Assembly: GCA_013215945.1 (NCBI GenBank)
Contig: JABSOM010000009.1
Location: 1-64,000, forward strand
DNA: 64,000 nucleotides
Source: Campylobacteraceae bacterium
Lineage (GTDB): Bacteria; Campylobacterota; Campylobacteria; Campylobacterales; Arcobacteraceae
Direction of reading: 5' to 3'
Shown here: one piece after another, positions 48,278 through 57,497 of the stretch
How positions within the stretch are numbered: the first letter of the stretch is position 1
Layout: every line of letters starts with the position of its first letter
The notes under the pieces: model-generated
Database searches by the model: none
Seen by the model: only the letters and a program-made list of their open reading frames with translations
What the model was told of the DNA's origin: nothing
Made by a program: the position numbers and the translations under genes

Positions 48278-48569
48278 GGTTAAGCCTTTAACAAAAATTT
48301 TACTTTTAATATATATATTAGACTTTTTGTATAATATATTATATTAAATGTAATACATAATGTTAACTTATAATATTTTAAACTAAGCTTAAATAATGTA
48401 CATGAATTGGCTTTTTTAGCAAAGAATTTCTTCTTTATGTAGGGCTCATATTCAAGGATTTTATTTTTTATGTTTTATTTTTGAAAAGATGTATGATTTA
48501 CTTAGAAAAACGGTTTGAATATAAAGTGAAAATTAGATAAAATCCTTTAAATAAAAAAAGGCTATTTAA
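48278..48569. other. Intergenic gap of 292 bp
   Basis: Very AT-rich (for example tatatatatta near 48310). No repeat, RNA or ORF was seen. It separates the recombinase-like gene from ubiX, which run in opposite directions, so promoters for both should be here. Confidence 0.35.
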
Positions 48570-49133
48570 TTGAAATTAATTGTTGCAATAACAGGAGCAA
48601 GTGGTGCTAATTTAGCACTTAAATTTATAGAACATCTTCCTTTAGATATAGAAACATTTGTAGTGCTATCAAAAAGTGCAAAAATTGCATTAAAACATGA
48701 AAACAATGTTTCTTATAAAAAAGTTCTAAAAAGAGAAAATCTAAGAATATTCAAAGATAAAGATATAGCTGCACCTATTGCATCTGGTTCTTTTAAAATA
48801 GATAAAATGATTATTTTGCCTTGTTCTATGAATACCCTTGCAAAATGTGCTTGTGGGATAAGTGACAGTTTAATAACAAGAGCATTTACTGTTTCTTTAA
48901 AAGAAAAACGAGAGATTATTCTAGCTCCCAGAGAATTACCTTTATCAACTATTGTTTTAGAAAACATGTTAAAACTATCAACACTTGGAATAACAATAGC
49001 ACCTCCTATGCTTGCTTATTATTCAAAACAAGATAGCCTTGAAGCGATGGAAGATTTTATTATTGGAAAATGGTTTGATTTATTAAAAATTGAGCACAAT
49101 TTATTTACACGATGGAGAAATGATGTACAGTAA
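48570..49133 (+). CDS. ubiX: UbiX-type flavin prenyltransferase
   Basis: A 187-residue protein beginning (M)KLIVAITGASGANLALKF, the FMN-binding signature, with SGSFKIDKMIILPCSMNTLAKCACGISDSLITR and LAPRELPLS later. It makes prenylated FMN for UbiD-type decarboxylases. The start is TTG at 48570 with AAAGG 8 nt upstream. It is first in the ubiX-coaD-tmk-hisS-speA-cysE run. Confidence 0.95.
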   Translation: MKLIVAITGASGANLALKFIEHLPLDIETFVVLSKSAKIALKHENNVSYKKVLKRENLRIFKDKDIAAPIASGSFKIDKMIILPCSMNTLAKCACGISDSLITRAFTVSLKEKREIILAPRELPLSTIVLENMLKLSTLGITIAPPMLAYYSKQDSLEAMEDFIIGKWFDLLKIEHNLFTRWRNDVQ

Positions 49134-49614
49134 CTTTAAAGAAGTAGCCTCATATAAAAAAGCGATTTACAGTGGTACTTTTGATCCTATTACAAATGGA
49201 CATATGGATATTATAAAAAGAGCTGCAAAAATATTTGATGAAGTAGTAATCTCTGTAGCAAAAAGTGAAAGAAAAAATCCAATGTTCTCTCATGAAGAAA
49301 GAGTTAAATTTGCAAAAGTAGCTACCAAAGATCTTGAAGGCGTAAGAGTTATTGGTTTTGATACTCTCTTGGTGGATTTAGCAGTAAAACTTGAAATTGG
49401 TATTATTATTAGAGGTTTACGTGCTGTTTCAGATTTTGAATTTGAATTACAAATGGGATATGCGAACTCCTCAATTAATAAAGACTTAGAAACACTTTAT
49501 TTAATGCCAACGCTTGAAAATGCTTTTGTATCTTCTACCATTGTTAGAGAATTGATTCGTTTTAAAGGAAAGTTTTGTCATTTAGTTCCCAAAGAGGTAA
49601 AAGAATGTATGTAG
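49123..49614 (+). CDS. coaD: Phosphopantetheine adenylyltransferase
   Basis: A 163-residue CoaD with the nucleotidyl-transferase motif SGTFDPITNGHMDIIKRA and the SSTIVREL signature. It makes dephospho-CoA. The chosen ATG (49123) overlaps the ubiX stop and has GGAG 5 nt upstream; a longer frame from 49090 is rejected. It overlaps tmk by 10 bases. Confidence 0.96.
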   Translation: MYSNFKEVASYKKAIYSGTFDPITNGHMDIIKRAAKIFDEVVISVAKSERKNPMFSHEERVKFAKVATKDLEGVRVIGFDTLLVDLAVKLEIGIIIRGLRAVSDFEFELQMGYANSSINKDLETLYLMPTLENAFVSSTIVRELIRFKGKFCHLVPKEVKECM

Positions 49615-50171
49615 TTATTGAAGGTATTGACACTGCTGGTAAATCTACACAATTAGATCTTTTAAATAAAAATCACCCTGAAGCTATTTTTACTAAAGAA
49701 CCAGGAGGAACAAAACTTGGATTAACGCTTAGAGAATTAGCTTTAAGTGGAAAAGCACGTTCGCCTATTGCAGAAATGTTTTTGTTTTTAGCTGATCGGG
49801 CTGAACATATTGAAGTAGTGATTAAAAAGAATTTAGACAAGACTATTATTTCTGATAGGTCTGTTATTTCAGGTATTGCATATGCAGCACAACTGCCTTT
49901 ACAAGAAGTAATTGATTTAAATTTACTTGCTACTTCAAATATCATGCCAAGCCATGTTGTTTTATTAGAATTAAGCAAAGAAGAGCTGATTAGCAGATTA
50001 AGCAAGAAAAAAAACGATGCCATTGAATTAAGAGGTATTGATTATTTATTAAATATTCAAAATAGAATGAAAGAAACAGTCAAAATATTAAAATTAAATC
50101 ATATTTTTATAGATGCAAAATTAAGTATTAAAGAAATTGAGTTAAAAATAGAGGAATTTATAAATGAATAA
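49605..50171 (+). CDS. tmk: Thymidylate kinase
   Basis: A 188-residue kinase: P-loop EGIDTAGKST, TKEPGGT (DR-type sugar/phosphate binding) and SDRSVISGIAYA. It phosphorylates dTMP. The start at 49605 has AGAGG 7 nt upstream and lies inside the end of coaD. It overlaps hisS by 8 bases. Confidence 0.96.
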   Translation: MYVVIEGIDTAGKSTQLDLLNKNHPEAIFTKEPGGTKLGLTLRELALSGKARSPIAEMFLFLADRAEHIEVVIKKNLDKTIISDRSVISGIAYAAQLPLQEVIDLNLLATSNIMPSHVVLLELSKEELISRLSKKKNDAIELRGIDYLLNIQNRMKETVKILKLNHIFIDAKLSIKEIELKIEEFINE

Positions 50172-51390
50172 AGAAAAAATTATCCAAAGTCTTAGAGGAA
50201 TGAAAGATATAGTAAAAGAAGAAAGTGTTGATTTTACTTATTTTTCAAAACATGCAGCTAGAATTGCAGAAAACTATGGATTTTCTTATATTGAAACCCC
50301 AATTTTAGAAGAAACTGCTTTATTTAAACGTTCTGTTGGTGAGAGTTCTGATATTGTAAATAAAGAAATGTATCAATTTACTGATAAAGGTGAAAACGAT
50401 GTTTGTTTAAGACCAGAAGGAACAGCTGGAGTAGTACGTTCTTTTGTACAAAACAAATGTGACCGAGCTGGGGGAACATACAGATGGTTTTATAATGGAC
50501 CTATGTTTAGATACGAAAGACCACAAAAAGGAAGATTAAGACAGTTTCACCAATTTGGTTGTGAAGTATTTGGAATAAGCAGTGTTTATGAAGATGCAAA
50601 TATCATCATGCTAATAAAAGATATTTTAGACTTTTTTGGAATTGGTTTTACTTTACACTTAAACTCTTTAGGGGATGAAAACTGTATGCCTCAATATAAA
50701 GAACAATTAATTAATCATTTCTCACCTTTTAAAGAAGAATTATGTGAAGACTGTAAAAAAAGAATGTTTATAAATCCAATGAGAGTATTGGATTGTAAAA
50801 ATGAAAAATGTCAAGAACTCATCGTAGATGCACCAAAGATTACGTATAATTTATGCGAAAAATGTGACAGTGATTTTAATAAAGTAAAAGAAATTCTTGA
50901 TTTTAATAAAATTTCTTATCTAATTGATACTAATTTAGTAAGAGGTTTAGATTATTATTCCCAAACAGCTTTTGAATTCAAGTCGGATGAAATAGGAGCT
51001 CAAAGCACTATTGCAGCAGGTGGGCGATACGATAAACTTGTAGAATACTTAGGAGGAAGAGCAACGCCTGGAATTGGTTTTGCTATGGGAATTGAGCGCT
51101 TGTTAGAATTAATTAAAAAAGATGAAAAAAAAGAAGAGCTACTATATTTAGGAGCTATGAGTGAAGAAGCACAAAATATTCTTACAAAAATTGCTTCTAA
51201 AAAAAGAAAAACACACAAAACACACTTAGAATACGCAAGTAAGAACTTTAACAAACATTTTAAATTAGCACAAAAACAAGGTGCTACAATTATTGCTTTA
51301 ATGGGTGAAGATGAAATAAAAAACAATACTATTTATGTAAAAGACATGAAACAAGGTACTGAAAAAAGTATTCCTTTAGAGGAATTTTAA
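50164..51390 (+). CDS. hisS: Histidyl-tRNA synthetase
   Basis: A 408-residue class II synthetase. Motif 2 is MFRYERPQKGRLRQFHQFGCEVFG, the histidine A-box is LVRGLDYYSQTAFEF, and motif 3 is PGIGFAMGIERLL; an anticodon-binding domain of about 90 residues ends the protein. Four cysteines (CEDCKK to CEKCD) form a likely zinc insert seen in some bacterial HisRS. Confidence 0.97.
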   Translation: MNKEKIIQSLRGMKDIVKEESVDFTYFSKHAARIAENYGFSYIETPILEETALFKRSVGESSDIVNKEMYQFTDKGENDVCLRPEGTAGVVRSFVQNKCDRAGGTYRWFYNGPMFRYERPQKGRLRQFHQFGCEVFGISSVYEDANIIMLIKDILDFFGIGFTLHLNSLGDENCMPQYKEQLINHFSPFKEELCEDCKKRMFINPMRVLDCKNEKCQELIVDAPKITYNLCEKCDSDFNKVKEILDFNKISYLIDTNLVRGLDYYSQTAFEFKSDEIGAQSTIAAGGRYDKLVEYLGGRATPGIGFAMGIERLLELIKKDEKKEELLYLGAMSEEAQNILTKIASKKRKTHKTHLEYASKNFNKHFKLAQKQGATIIALMGEDEIKNNTIYVKDMKQGTEKSIPLEEF

Positions 51391-51392
51391 AC

Positions 51393-53189
51393 TTGAATAA
51401 CTATGGAATAGATATATGGGGCGATGATAATTTTATTATACAAAAAGATAAACTGTGTATTAATTATAAAAACAAACCTTCTTTATACTCCCTTGTTAAA
51501 GAAATACGAAAACAAGACTTTAAAGGCCCTTTATTATTTCGTTTTCCACATTTAATTGAAAAACAAATTAATACACTCTTTTCATTATTTGATAATGCCA
51601 TTAAAGAATACGACTATAAAGGCAGCTTTAATGCTGTTTTTCCTTTAAAAGTAAATCAACTTCCCAATTTTTTACATCCTTTACTAGAAGCAGGGGAAAA
51701 TTATGCTTATGGTTTAGAAGCAGGAAGTAAAGCGGAACTTATTTTAGCCATGACCTATAATAATACAGGTGCTCCTATTACAATCAATGGTTTTAAAGAC
51801 AAAGAAATGATTCATATTGCATTTCTTGCAAAAAAAATGGGGCATGATGTTACTATTACTATTGAAGGCATAAATGAATTAAAAACTATTTTAGAAGTAA
51901 AAAAAGAATCTAAACTTGAACTTCCTAATATTGGTTTACGCTTAAGACTTTTTAATGCAGGTGGTGGGGCTTGGGCAAAATCAGGAGGTATTGATTCTAA
52001 ATTTGGCTTAAGTTCAACAGAAATTCTGGACGCGTTTGATATCTTAAAAAAACACAATATAATTGATGCTTTATCTATGATTCATTTTCATATTGGTTCT
52101 GCTTTAAACTCCATTCAACCTCTAAAAAAAGCCTTAAAAGAATCAGGTCATATTTATGCAGCTCTTAAAAAACTTGGTGCTAAAAACTTAAAAGCCATTA
52201 ATATTGGAGGGGGTTTAAATGTTGAATATTCTGCTTATAAAAGAACCACTCAATATAATTTACAAGAATTTGCCAATGATGTTGTATTTACACTCAAAAA
52301 TATTGCCAAACAAAAAGGCGTAGAAGAACCTAATATTTTTACAGAATCAGGACGTTTTATTGCGGCTTCATCTTGTGTTTTAATTACCCCAGTACTAGAA
52401 CTCTTTTCAGCAGAATATGATAAAAAGAATTTACGCTTAAAAGAAAAAAATCCACCCTTAATTGAAGAACTTCTAGAACTTTATGAAGATATGAATGAAA
52501 AAACAGCTTTAGAGTTTATGCATGACAGTATTGATCATTTAGAATCTTTGCTAAAACTCTTTGATTTAGGATATATTGATTTAGAAGACAGATCAAATGC
52601 AGAAGTTTTAACACAAATTATTATCAAAAAAGCCATTTCTTTTTTAGAAATAAATGATTACGATGAATTAAAACGCATTGACAGTAAAATACAAGAAAAA
52701 TATTTATTAAATTTTTCAATCTTTCAATCTTTGCCTGATTTTTGGGGAATAGATCAAGAATTTCCAATTATGCCACTAACGCATTTAGATAAAAAACCTA
52801 CACGTTCCGCTTCTTTATGGGATATTACTTGTGATTCTGATGGAGAAATTCCTTTTAACGCAGATAAAGCTTTGTATTTGCATAATGTTGATCTTTCAAA
52901 AGAAGAGTATTTTTTGGCTTTTTTTAATGTAGGTGCCTACCAAGACATTTTAGGAATGCGTCATAACTTATTTTCTCATCCAACAGAGATTAATGTTGTT
53001 TTTAAAGATGGCGAGGTAAAATGTGAAAAAATTCTGGAATCACAAAAAATTATTGATATCTTAGAAGATATAGATTATGATACAATTAAGATAAAAAATA
53101 TTTTAAAAAACAAACTCGATGATACTCATTATAGTATTTTACAAAAATATTTGAATGAAAATTCATATTTAAAAACAACGGGAAGTTAA
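51393..53189 (+). CDS. speA: Biosynthetic arginine decarboxylase
   Basis: A 598-residue PLP fold-III decarboxylase: Lys of the AVFPLKVNQ motif, HFHIGSAL, ALNIGGGLNVEY-like (NIGGGLNVEYSAY), ESGRFIAAS, and the C-terminal CDSDG and GAYQDILGMRHNLF motifs. It converts arginine to agmatine for spermidine. The start is TTG with AGAGGA 9-10 nt upstream. It is somewhat shorter than the enterobacterial form. Confidence 0.95.
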   Translation: MNNYGIDIWGDDNFIIQKDKLCINYKNKPSLYSLVKEIRKQDFKGPLLFRFPHLIEKQINTLFSLFDNAIKEYDYKGSFNAVFPLKVNQLPNFLHPLLEAGENYAYGLEAGSKAELILAMTYNNTGAPITINGFKDKEMIHIAFLAKKMGHDVTITIEGINELKTILEVKKESKLELPNIGLRLRLFNAGGGAWAKSGGIDSKFGLSSTEILDAFDILKKHNIIDALSMIHFHIGSALNSIQPLKKALKESGHIYAALKKLGAKNLKAINIGGGLNVEYSAYKRTTQYNLQEFANDVVFTLKNIAKQKGVEEPNIFTESGRFIAASSCVLITPVLELFSAEYDKKNLRLKEKNPPLIEELLELYEDMNEKTALEFMHDSIDHLESLLKLFDLGYIDLEDRSNAEVLTQIIIKKAISFLEINDYDELKRIDSKIQEKYLLNFSIFQSLPDFWGIDQEFPIMPLTHLDKKPTRSASLWDITCDSDGEIPFNADKALYLHNVDLSKEEYFLAFFNVGAYQDILGMRHNLFSHPTEINVVFKDGEVKCEKILESQKIIDILEDIDYDTIKIKNILKNKLDDTHYSILQKYLNENSYLKTTGS

Positions 53190-53190
53190 T

Positions 53191-54030
53191 ATGACTAAAA
53201 AAATGAGCTCAGATAATACTAGTGAAACAAACAAAGTTGAAACAACAGTAAACGATTTAAAAGAAAATACTTCAGAGGAAATTGAGCAAAACAATTCCAA
53301 TGACAATGAAGCTATTAGTTTATGGGCACAAATCAAAGAAGATTTTAATGTGCCAAAAGTTAATGATCCGGCATTAAATTCTACTATAGAATTGGTTTTT
53401 AACTACCCAGGTGTTTGGGCTATTATAAATCATAGAATTGCCCACCGTTTATATAAAAATAACTTTAAAATATTGGGTCGTATTATTATGGGAATTACTC
53501 AGTTTTTATGTAATATGGATATTCACCCGGCATCCGTAATTGGAAGACGCGTATTTATTGATCATGGAATTGGTGTTGTAATTGGGCAAACTGCCATTAT
53601 AGAAAATGATGTTCTTATTTATCAAGGCGTTACTTTAGGTGGAGTTTCTTTAAGTAAAGGAAAACGCCATCCTACTGTAAAAGCACATACGGTAATAGGC
53701 TCAGGAGCTAAAATACTTGGAAACATTACTATGGGAAGAAATTCTAGAATTGGAGCTAATTCTGTAGTTATTTGTGATGTACCTGATGACTCAACTGCGG
53801 TAGGCGTTCCTGCCAAAATCATTCACAGAGGCAGCTGTAAAAAAACAAAACTTAATCATGCAGATTTACCTGATATTAATAAAGAAATGTTTGAATATTT
53901 ATTAAAAAGAGTAGCACTTTTAGAGCATGCACTTAAAAAACACGATCATATAGATTTATCTACAGAAGATCATGACTTAGAATCTATTTATGAAGAATTC
54001 ATAACAGCTATGAATTCTATTAAAAAATGA
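53191..54030 (+). CDS. cysE: Serine acetyltransferase
   Basis: A 279-residue CysE: helical N-domain, then a left-handed beta helix of hexapeptide repeats (DIHPASVIGRRVFIDHGIGVVIGQTAIIENDVLIYQGVTLGG). The first 45 residues are an acidic, Asn/Glu-rich extension not typical of the enzyme. It makes O-acetylserine for cysteine. It follows speA after one base and overlaps the TSUP gene by 4 bases. Confidence 0.93.
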   Translation: MTKKMSSDNTSETNKVETTVNDLKENTSEEIEQNNSNDNEAISLWAQIKEDFNVPKVNDPALNSTIELVFNYPGVWAIINHRIAHRLYKNNFKILGRIIMGITQFLCNMDIHPASVIGRRVFIDHGIGVVIGQTAIIENDVLIYQGVTLGGVSLSKGKRHPTVKAHTVIGSGAKILGNITMGRNSRIGANSVVICDVPDDSTAVGVPAKIIHRGSCKKTKLNHADLPDINKEMFEYLLKRVALLEHALKKHDHIDLSTEDHDLESIYEEFITAMNSIKK

Positions 54031-54764
54031 TCCCAGAACTGCTTATTTTTGGTTTAATAACAGGACTAGTATCAGGTTTTTTTGGGGTGGGAGGAGGAAT
54101 GGTTCTTGTTCCCATGCTTTTAATCTCTGGTTTTGTAATGAAAGAAGCAGTTGCAATTTCTATTCTTCAAATGGTATTTTCCTCCACTTATGGATCTTTT
54201 TTAAATGTTAAAAAACAATTAGATATTGTTTATGATGGAGTCATGTTAGGTATAGGTGGTTTTATTGGAGGTCTTTTATCTTATTTTATTACCTCTAATA
54301 TTTCAAACGCTGGTTTAAAATATCTTTTTCTTGCAATCTTAGTAGCTTCAATTTTAAAAATACTACAAACTCCCGCAGTTCATAACAAAAAACAAAAAGT
54401 ACCTTCAAAAGGTTTTTTAATTTTAATTGGCTCTTGTATTGGAATGATTGCTATGAGTATTGGAGTGGGTGGTTCTATTATGTTGACTCCCATTTTAGTT
54501 GGTTTTATGCATTATAATTTAAAAACAGCTACCTCTTTATCTTTATTTTTTGTAATGTTTTCTTCCCTTGCAGGTTTTATATCTTTAAGCAGTAATTCTC
54601 AAATGTTATATCAAGAAGGTATGATAATAGGGGGAATTTCATTATTTGGGGTTTATGCTGGGGTGAAACTTAAACATTTAACAAATCTTGTTTCCTATAA
54701 AAAATATATTTTAAGCTTATATTTACTGATTTTAATTTCTATGCTGTATAAAATGTATTATTAA
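54027..54764 (+). CDS. TSUP-family (TauE/SafE) anion exporter
   Basis: A 245-residue, roughly eight-helix membrane protein with FFGVGGGMVLVPMLL and a second MSIGVGGSIMLTPILVGF in the duplicated half. TSUP proteins move sulfite or other organosulfur anions. Coupling to cysE (overlap ATGA) suggests a sulfur-related substrate; this is inference. Confidence 0.85.
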   Translation: MIPELLIFGLITGLVSGFFGVGGGMVLVPMLLISGFVMKEAVAISILQMVFSSTYGSFLNVKKQLDIVYDGVMLGIGGFIGGLLSYFITSNISNAGLKYLFLAILVASILKILQTPAVHNKKQKVPSKGFLILIGSCIGMIAMSIGVGGSIMLTPILVGFMHYNLKTATSLSLFFVMFSSLAGFISLSSNSQMLYQEGMIIGGISLFGVYAGVKLKHLTNLVSYKKYILSLYLLILISMLYKMYY

Positions 54765-54784
54765 GACTTAGAAAACATTTTTGC

Positions 54785-54806
54785 CCTAAAGCCTATTGGC
54801 TTTAGG
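54785..54806. terminator. Hairpin at the TSUP/aconitase-like convergent junction
   Basis: cctaaagcc-tatt-ggctttagg is a perfect 9-bp stem in the convergent gap. T-rich sequence is present on both sides. Confidence 0.7.
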
Positions 54807-54815
54807 AAACAGAAC

Positions 54816-57344
54816 TTATTTTTGTGAGTCTAATATCTTATTTAACAAGTAGGATAAAACGCCCCCCTCTTTATAGTATTTTAACTCTTCTTCATTATCA
54901 ATACGTGATAAAACCTTCAGTGAAATTGTTTTATTTTTTGCATATATTGTTAAATCAAGTTTTTCATTAATAAAAGTATGCCCTAAAGAGTGCAAAGACA
55001 CTATTTCATCTCCTTGTAAAGCCAGGCTTTTAATATCTTCATCAAGGATCTCACAAGGAAGTACCCCATAAGAGATAAGATCTCGTTTATGCAAAGGTGA
55101 AAAAGAGCTTGCGATAACAACTTTTACGCCCAATAATGCAGTGCCTTTTGCTGCCCACTCATTTGAAGTTCCTTCTCCATACTCTTTACCTGCAAAAATA
55201 ACTAAGGCTTGTTTCTTTTTAAAAAAACGTTGAGACTTTTCATATACTGATATTATTTCCAAACTCTCATAATCTTTTGTAAAAGCACCTTCTTTGAAAA
55301 GCATTTTATTAGCTAAAGTATCACTGTCAAAACTCCCACGTACCATCACTTGTGCATTTGAATTTCGAGATAAAAAGGTATTATAAGCATAAGATTTAAT
55401 GCCTTTTTTTTCCAAATACTCACCTGCTTCTGAATACAAAGGTATTTGCCCTAAGGGCGAAATCTCATCACTTTTAATATTATCTCCTAAGAGTAAGAGT
55501 ATTCCTGCTTTATCAATAGTTATTTTCTCTTGCGATTGTTCTTGAAATACATTTAACGATTGTAAAGTAATCGATTCTTTTGGCCAAGGATATAGGTCTT
55601 TTTTTTCATAAGCAATGGCCTTCCAAAGTTCATTTCCTAAAAAAACATCTTGATAAATATTCTTATAAATACAATAATCGAGTTTGTCTAAATATTCCTT
55701 CATTAAGTCATTACTAGGCCATATATCTTTTAAATAAATTTTTTCATCAGAAACACTCATAATTTCACTTTCTAATATATTACAAGCTGTATTTCCAAGA
55801 AGAGCATAAGATATAAGCAAAGAGGGAGACATTAGATAATTAATTTTTACAAGTGCGTGTGTTTTTGTGCTATTTTCATCTTTGAGGGAACTAAGTGAAA
55901 CGGCTTTTAGATGATAATTCTTTATGTCTTCTTCTATATTTTTTTCTAATTGTAATAAAGGAATATCACAGGATTCTGCAATAATAATAAAAAAACCCAA
56001 ATATTCAAAATATTTCAGTAAATCCAGTTTTACTAAATATTCTTTTAATTTTAAAGACGAAAGTTCTAAACTACATTTAATACGAGCATTAATTCTAATT
56101 CCAAATTCATAGGCTTTTTTAGCTAATAAAGCACTGTGTATTAAAATATAAGGATTAGAAGTAGAAATACAAGAAGAAATCCTAGCAAAAACAATATCGT
56201 AATCATGAAGTTTTTTTCCCTCATTCTTTACTTTATTTAAGTTAAATTCATCTGAAGAAAAAAAAGTTGACGGTTTTTCTAAAAAAGACAGCATAACAGA
56301 AAGTTTTGACAAGTCAATAATCATATCTTCATCATATCTTAAGACACTTTGATCAAAATACATTTTTTGTTTTTCTAAATATACTTTAATAATTTTTGAA
56401 AAATCTTCATTCTTTCGTGTTTTGTTAAAATAAGAAATACTTTTGTCATCAATCGCAAAAAAAGCAGAGATAGCACCGTATTTGGGACATAATTTTAGTA
56501 TTGTTGCCCTGTCTTCTAAACTTAAAGAGTGAAGTCCTTCTCCATAAAACTCTATGAGTTTCCCTTTAAGATCATAAGTATTCAAGCGCATACACAAAGC
56601 ATGTACAATATCATTTGAATCCAAACCTTCTTTAAGTTCTTTTTGAATATTTATGCCAAGCACTTTGGGTAGTTTTAAACAAAAAGAAGAAGAAAAAATA
56701 GCTTTTTTGACTTGTATTCCTTCAAGATTATAAGCAAACACACCTAGAGAATTATGCATAACATTAAAAGAATTATGACAAAGCAACATTTCTGGGTAAA
56801 TAAAATTTTTATTGTCTTTTTGTTCTAGGTGTATAATACTTGAAAGATATTCTAAATGTAAATCATGATTCATTCCACTTCCAGGAGGAATTACTCTTAT
56901 TTTCGAAAAAGTTTTTTCTGCCCATTTGATACAAGTATATAAGTCATGCTTTTTTTCAAAAGCTTCATTATTCAACGTACTAGTGCTAAAATCATCCAAA
57001 AGTATATCCAGCATTACAGAGGGATTTATTTTTGAGCTGTCTTTTTTACGTTTTAATGCTTCTTCTCTCATATCTGCCAAATCAAGTAAGGTAGTTATAC
57101 AATCAAAGTTTTCCATGATAATTCGAGAAGGATAAAAATGTATATCTTCCTTATTTTTCCCCAGAAAAACATTCAATACTTTATTAAATTCTTCTTCGTC
57201 TTTTGCTTTTCTAAGATTCGCCTCTAAGAGAATTTTTAGAACAATAGGCAAAAACAACAAGACTTCATATTCTTTATAAAGTAAAGATAAGTCATAAAAA
57301 TAAAAGGTTTCATTTTGTATTTTAAAGTTATTAATAATATTCAT
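54816..57344 (-). CDS. Aconitase A-family homologue with lost catalytic residues
   Basis: An 842-residue protein alignable end to end with AcnA/IRP1: HFYPSRIIMENFDCITTLLDLADMRE, RVIPPGSGMNH, SLEDRATILKLCPKYGA, SSCISTSNPY, and GKEYGEGTSNEWAAKG. Key residues differ: the catalytic D-S-H of LVGTDSHT is N191-S-F193; of the three cluster cysteines C392 and possibly C459 remain but the third is Ala (about 456), and IGNSG is missing; GSSRDW is GTSNEW, losing an active-site Arg. Catalysis is improbable. The long intact frame argues for selection on another role. Confidence 0.8.
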   Translation of the reverse strand: MNIINNFKIQNETFYFYDLSLLYKEYEVLLFLPIVLKILLEANLRKAKDEEEFNKVLNVFLGKNKEDIHFYPSRIIMENFDCITTLLDLADMREEALKRKKDSSKINPSVMLDILLDDFSTSTLNNEAFEKKHDLYTCIKWAEKTFSKIRVIPPGSGMNHDLHLEYLSSIIHLEQKDNKNFIYPEMLLCHNSFNVMHNSLGVFAYNLEGIQVKKAIFSSSFCLKLPKVLGINIQKELKEGLDSNDIVHALCMRLNTYDLKGKLIEFYGEGLHSLSLEDRATILKLCPKYGAISAFFAIDDKSISYFNKTRKNEDFSKIIKVYLEKQKMYFDQSVLRYDEDMIIDLSKLSVMLSFLEKPSTFFSSDEFNLNKVKNEGKKLHDYDIVFARISSCISTSNPYILIHSALLAKKAYEFGIRINARIKCSLELSSLKLKEYLVKLDLLKYFEYLGFFIIIAESCDIPLLQLEKNIEEDIKNYHLKAVSLSSLKDENSTKTHALVKINYLMSPSLLISYALLGNTACNILESEIMSVSDEKIYLKDIWPSNDLMKEYLDKLDYCIYKNIYQDVFLGNELWKAIAYEKKDLYPWPKESITLQSLNVFQEQSQEKITIDKAGILLLLGDNIKSDEISPLGQIPLYSEAGEYLEKKGIKSYAYNTFLSRNSNAQVMVRGSFDSDTLANKMLFKEGAFTKDYESLEIISVYEKSQRFFKKKQALVIFAGKEYGEGTSNEWAAKGTALLGVKVVIASSFSPLHKRDLISYGVLPCEILDEDIKSLALQGDEIVSLHSLGHTFINEKLDLTIYAKNKTISLKVLSRIDNEEELKYYKEGGVLSYLLNKILDSQK

Positions 57345-57497
57345 AAGTAAATAGTAACTCCTCTAAAGTAATTAATAAATAAAATAGCGTATGCTTCTTT
57401 AATCTTTTATTATACTAATAAGCTTTCAAAATGCAATATTCTTTTTGTCTTAAATAACTTATGATATAATCACACTTATTTTTTCAATGGAATGGTG
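57345..57497 (+). promoter_or_regulatory. Divergent gap with extended -10 for uvrA
   Basis: TGATATAAT (TATAAT at 57465-57470) stands about 28 bp before the uvrA start. A TTGTCT at 57445 is only 14 bp away, too close for a proper -35. No LexA-type box was recognised. Confidence 0.4.

Noticed and set aside
54816-57344. Aconitase B
   Set aside because: Domain order and motifs follow AcnA/IRP1, not AcnB, which has its swivel domain N-terminal.
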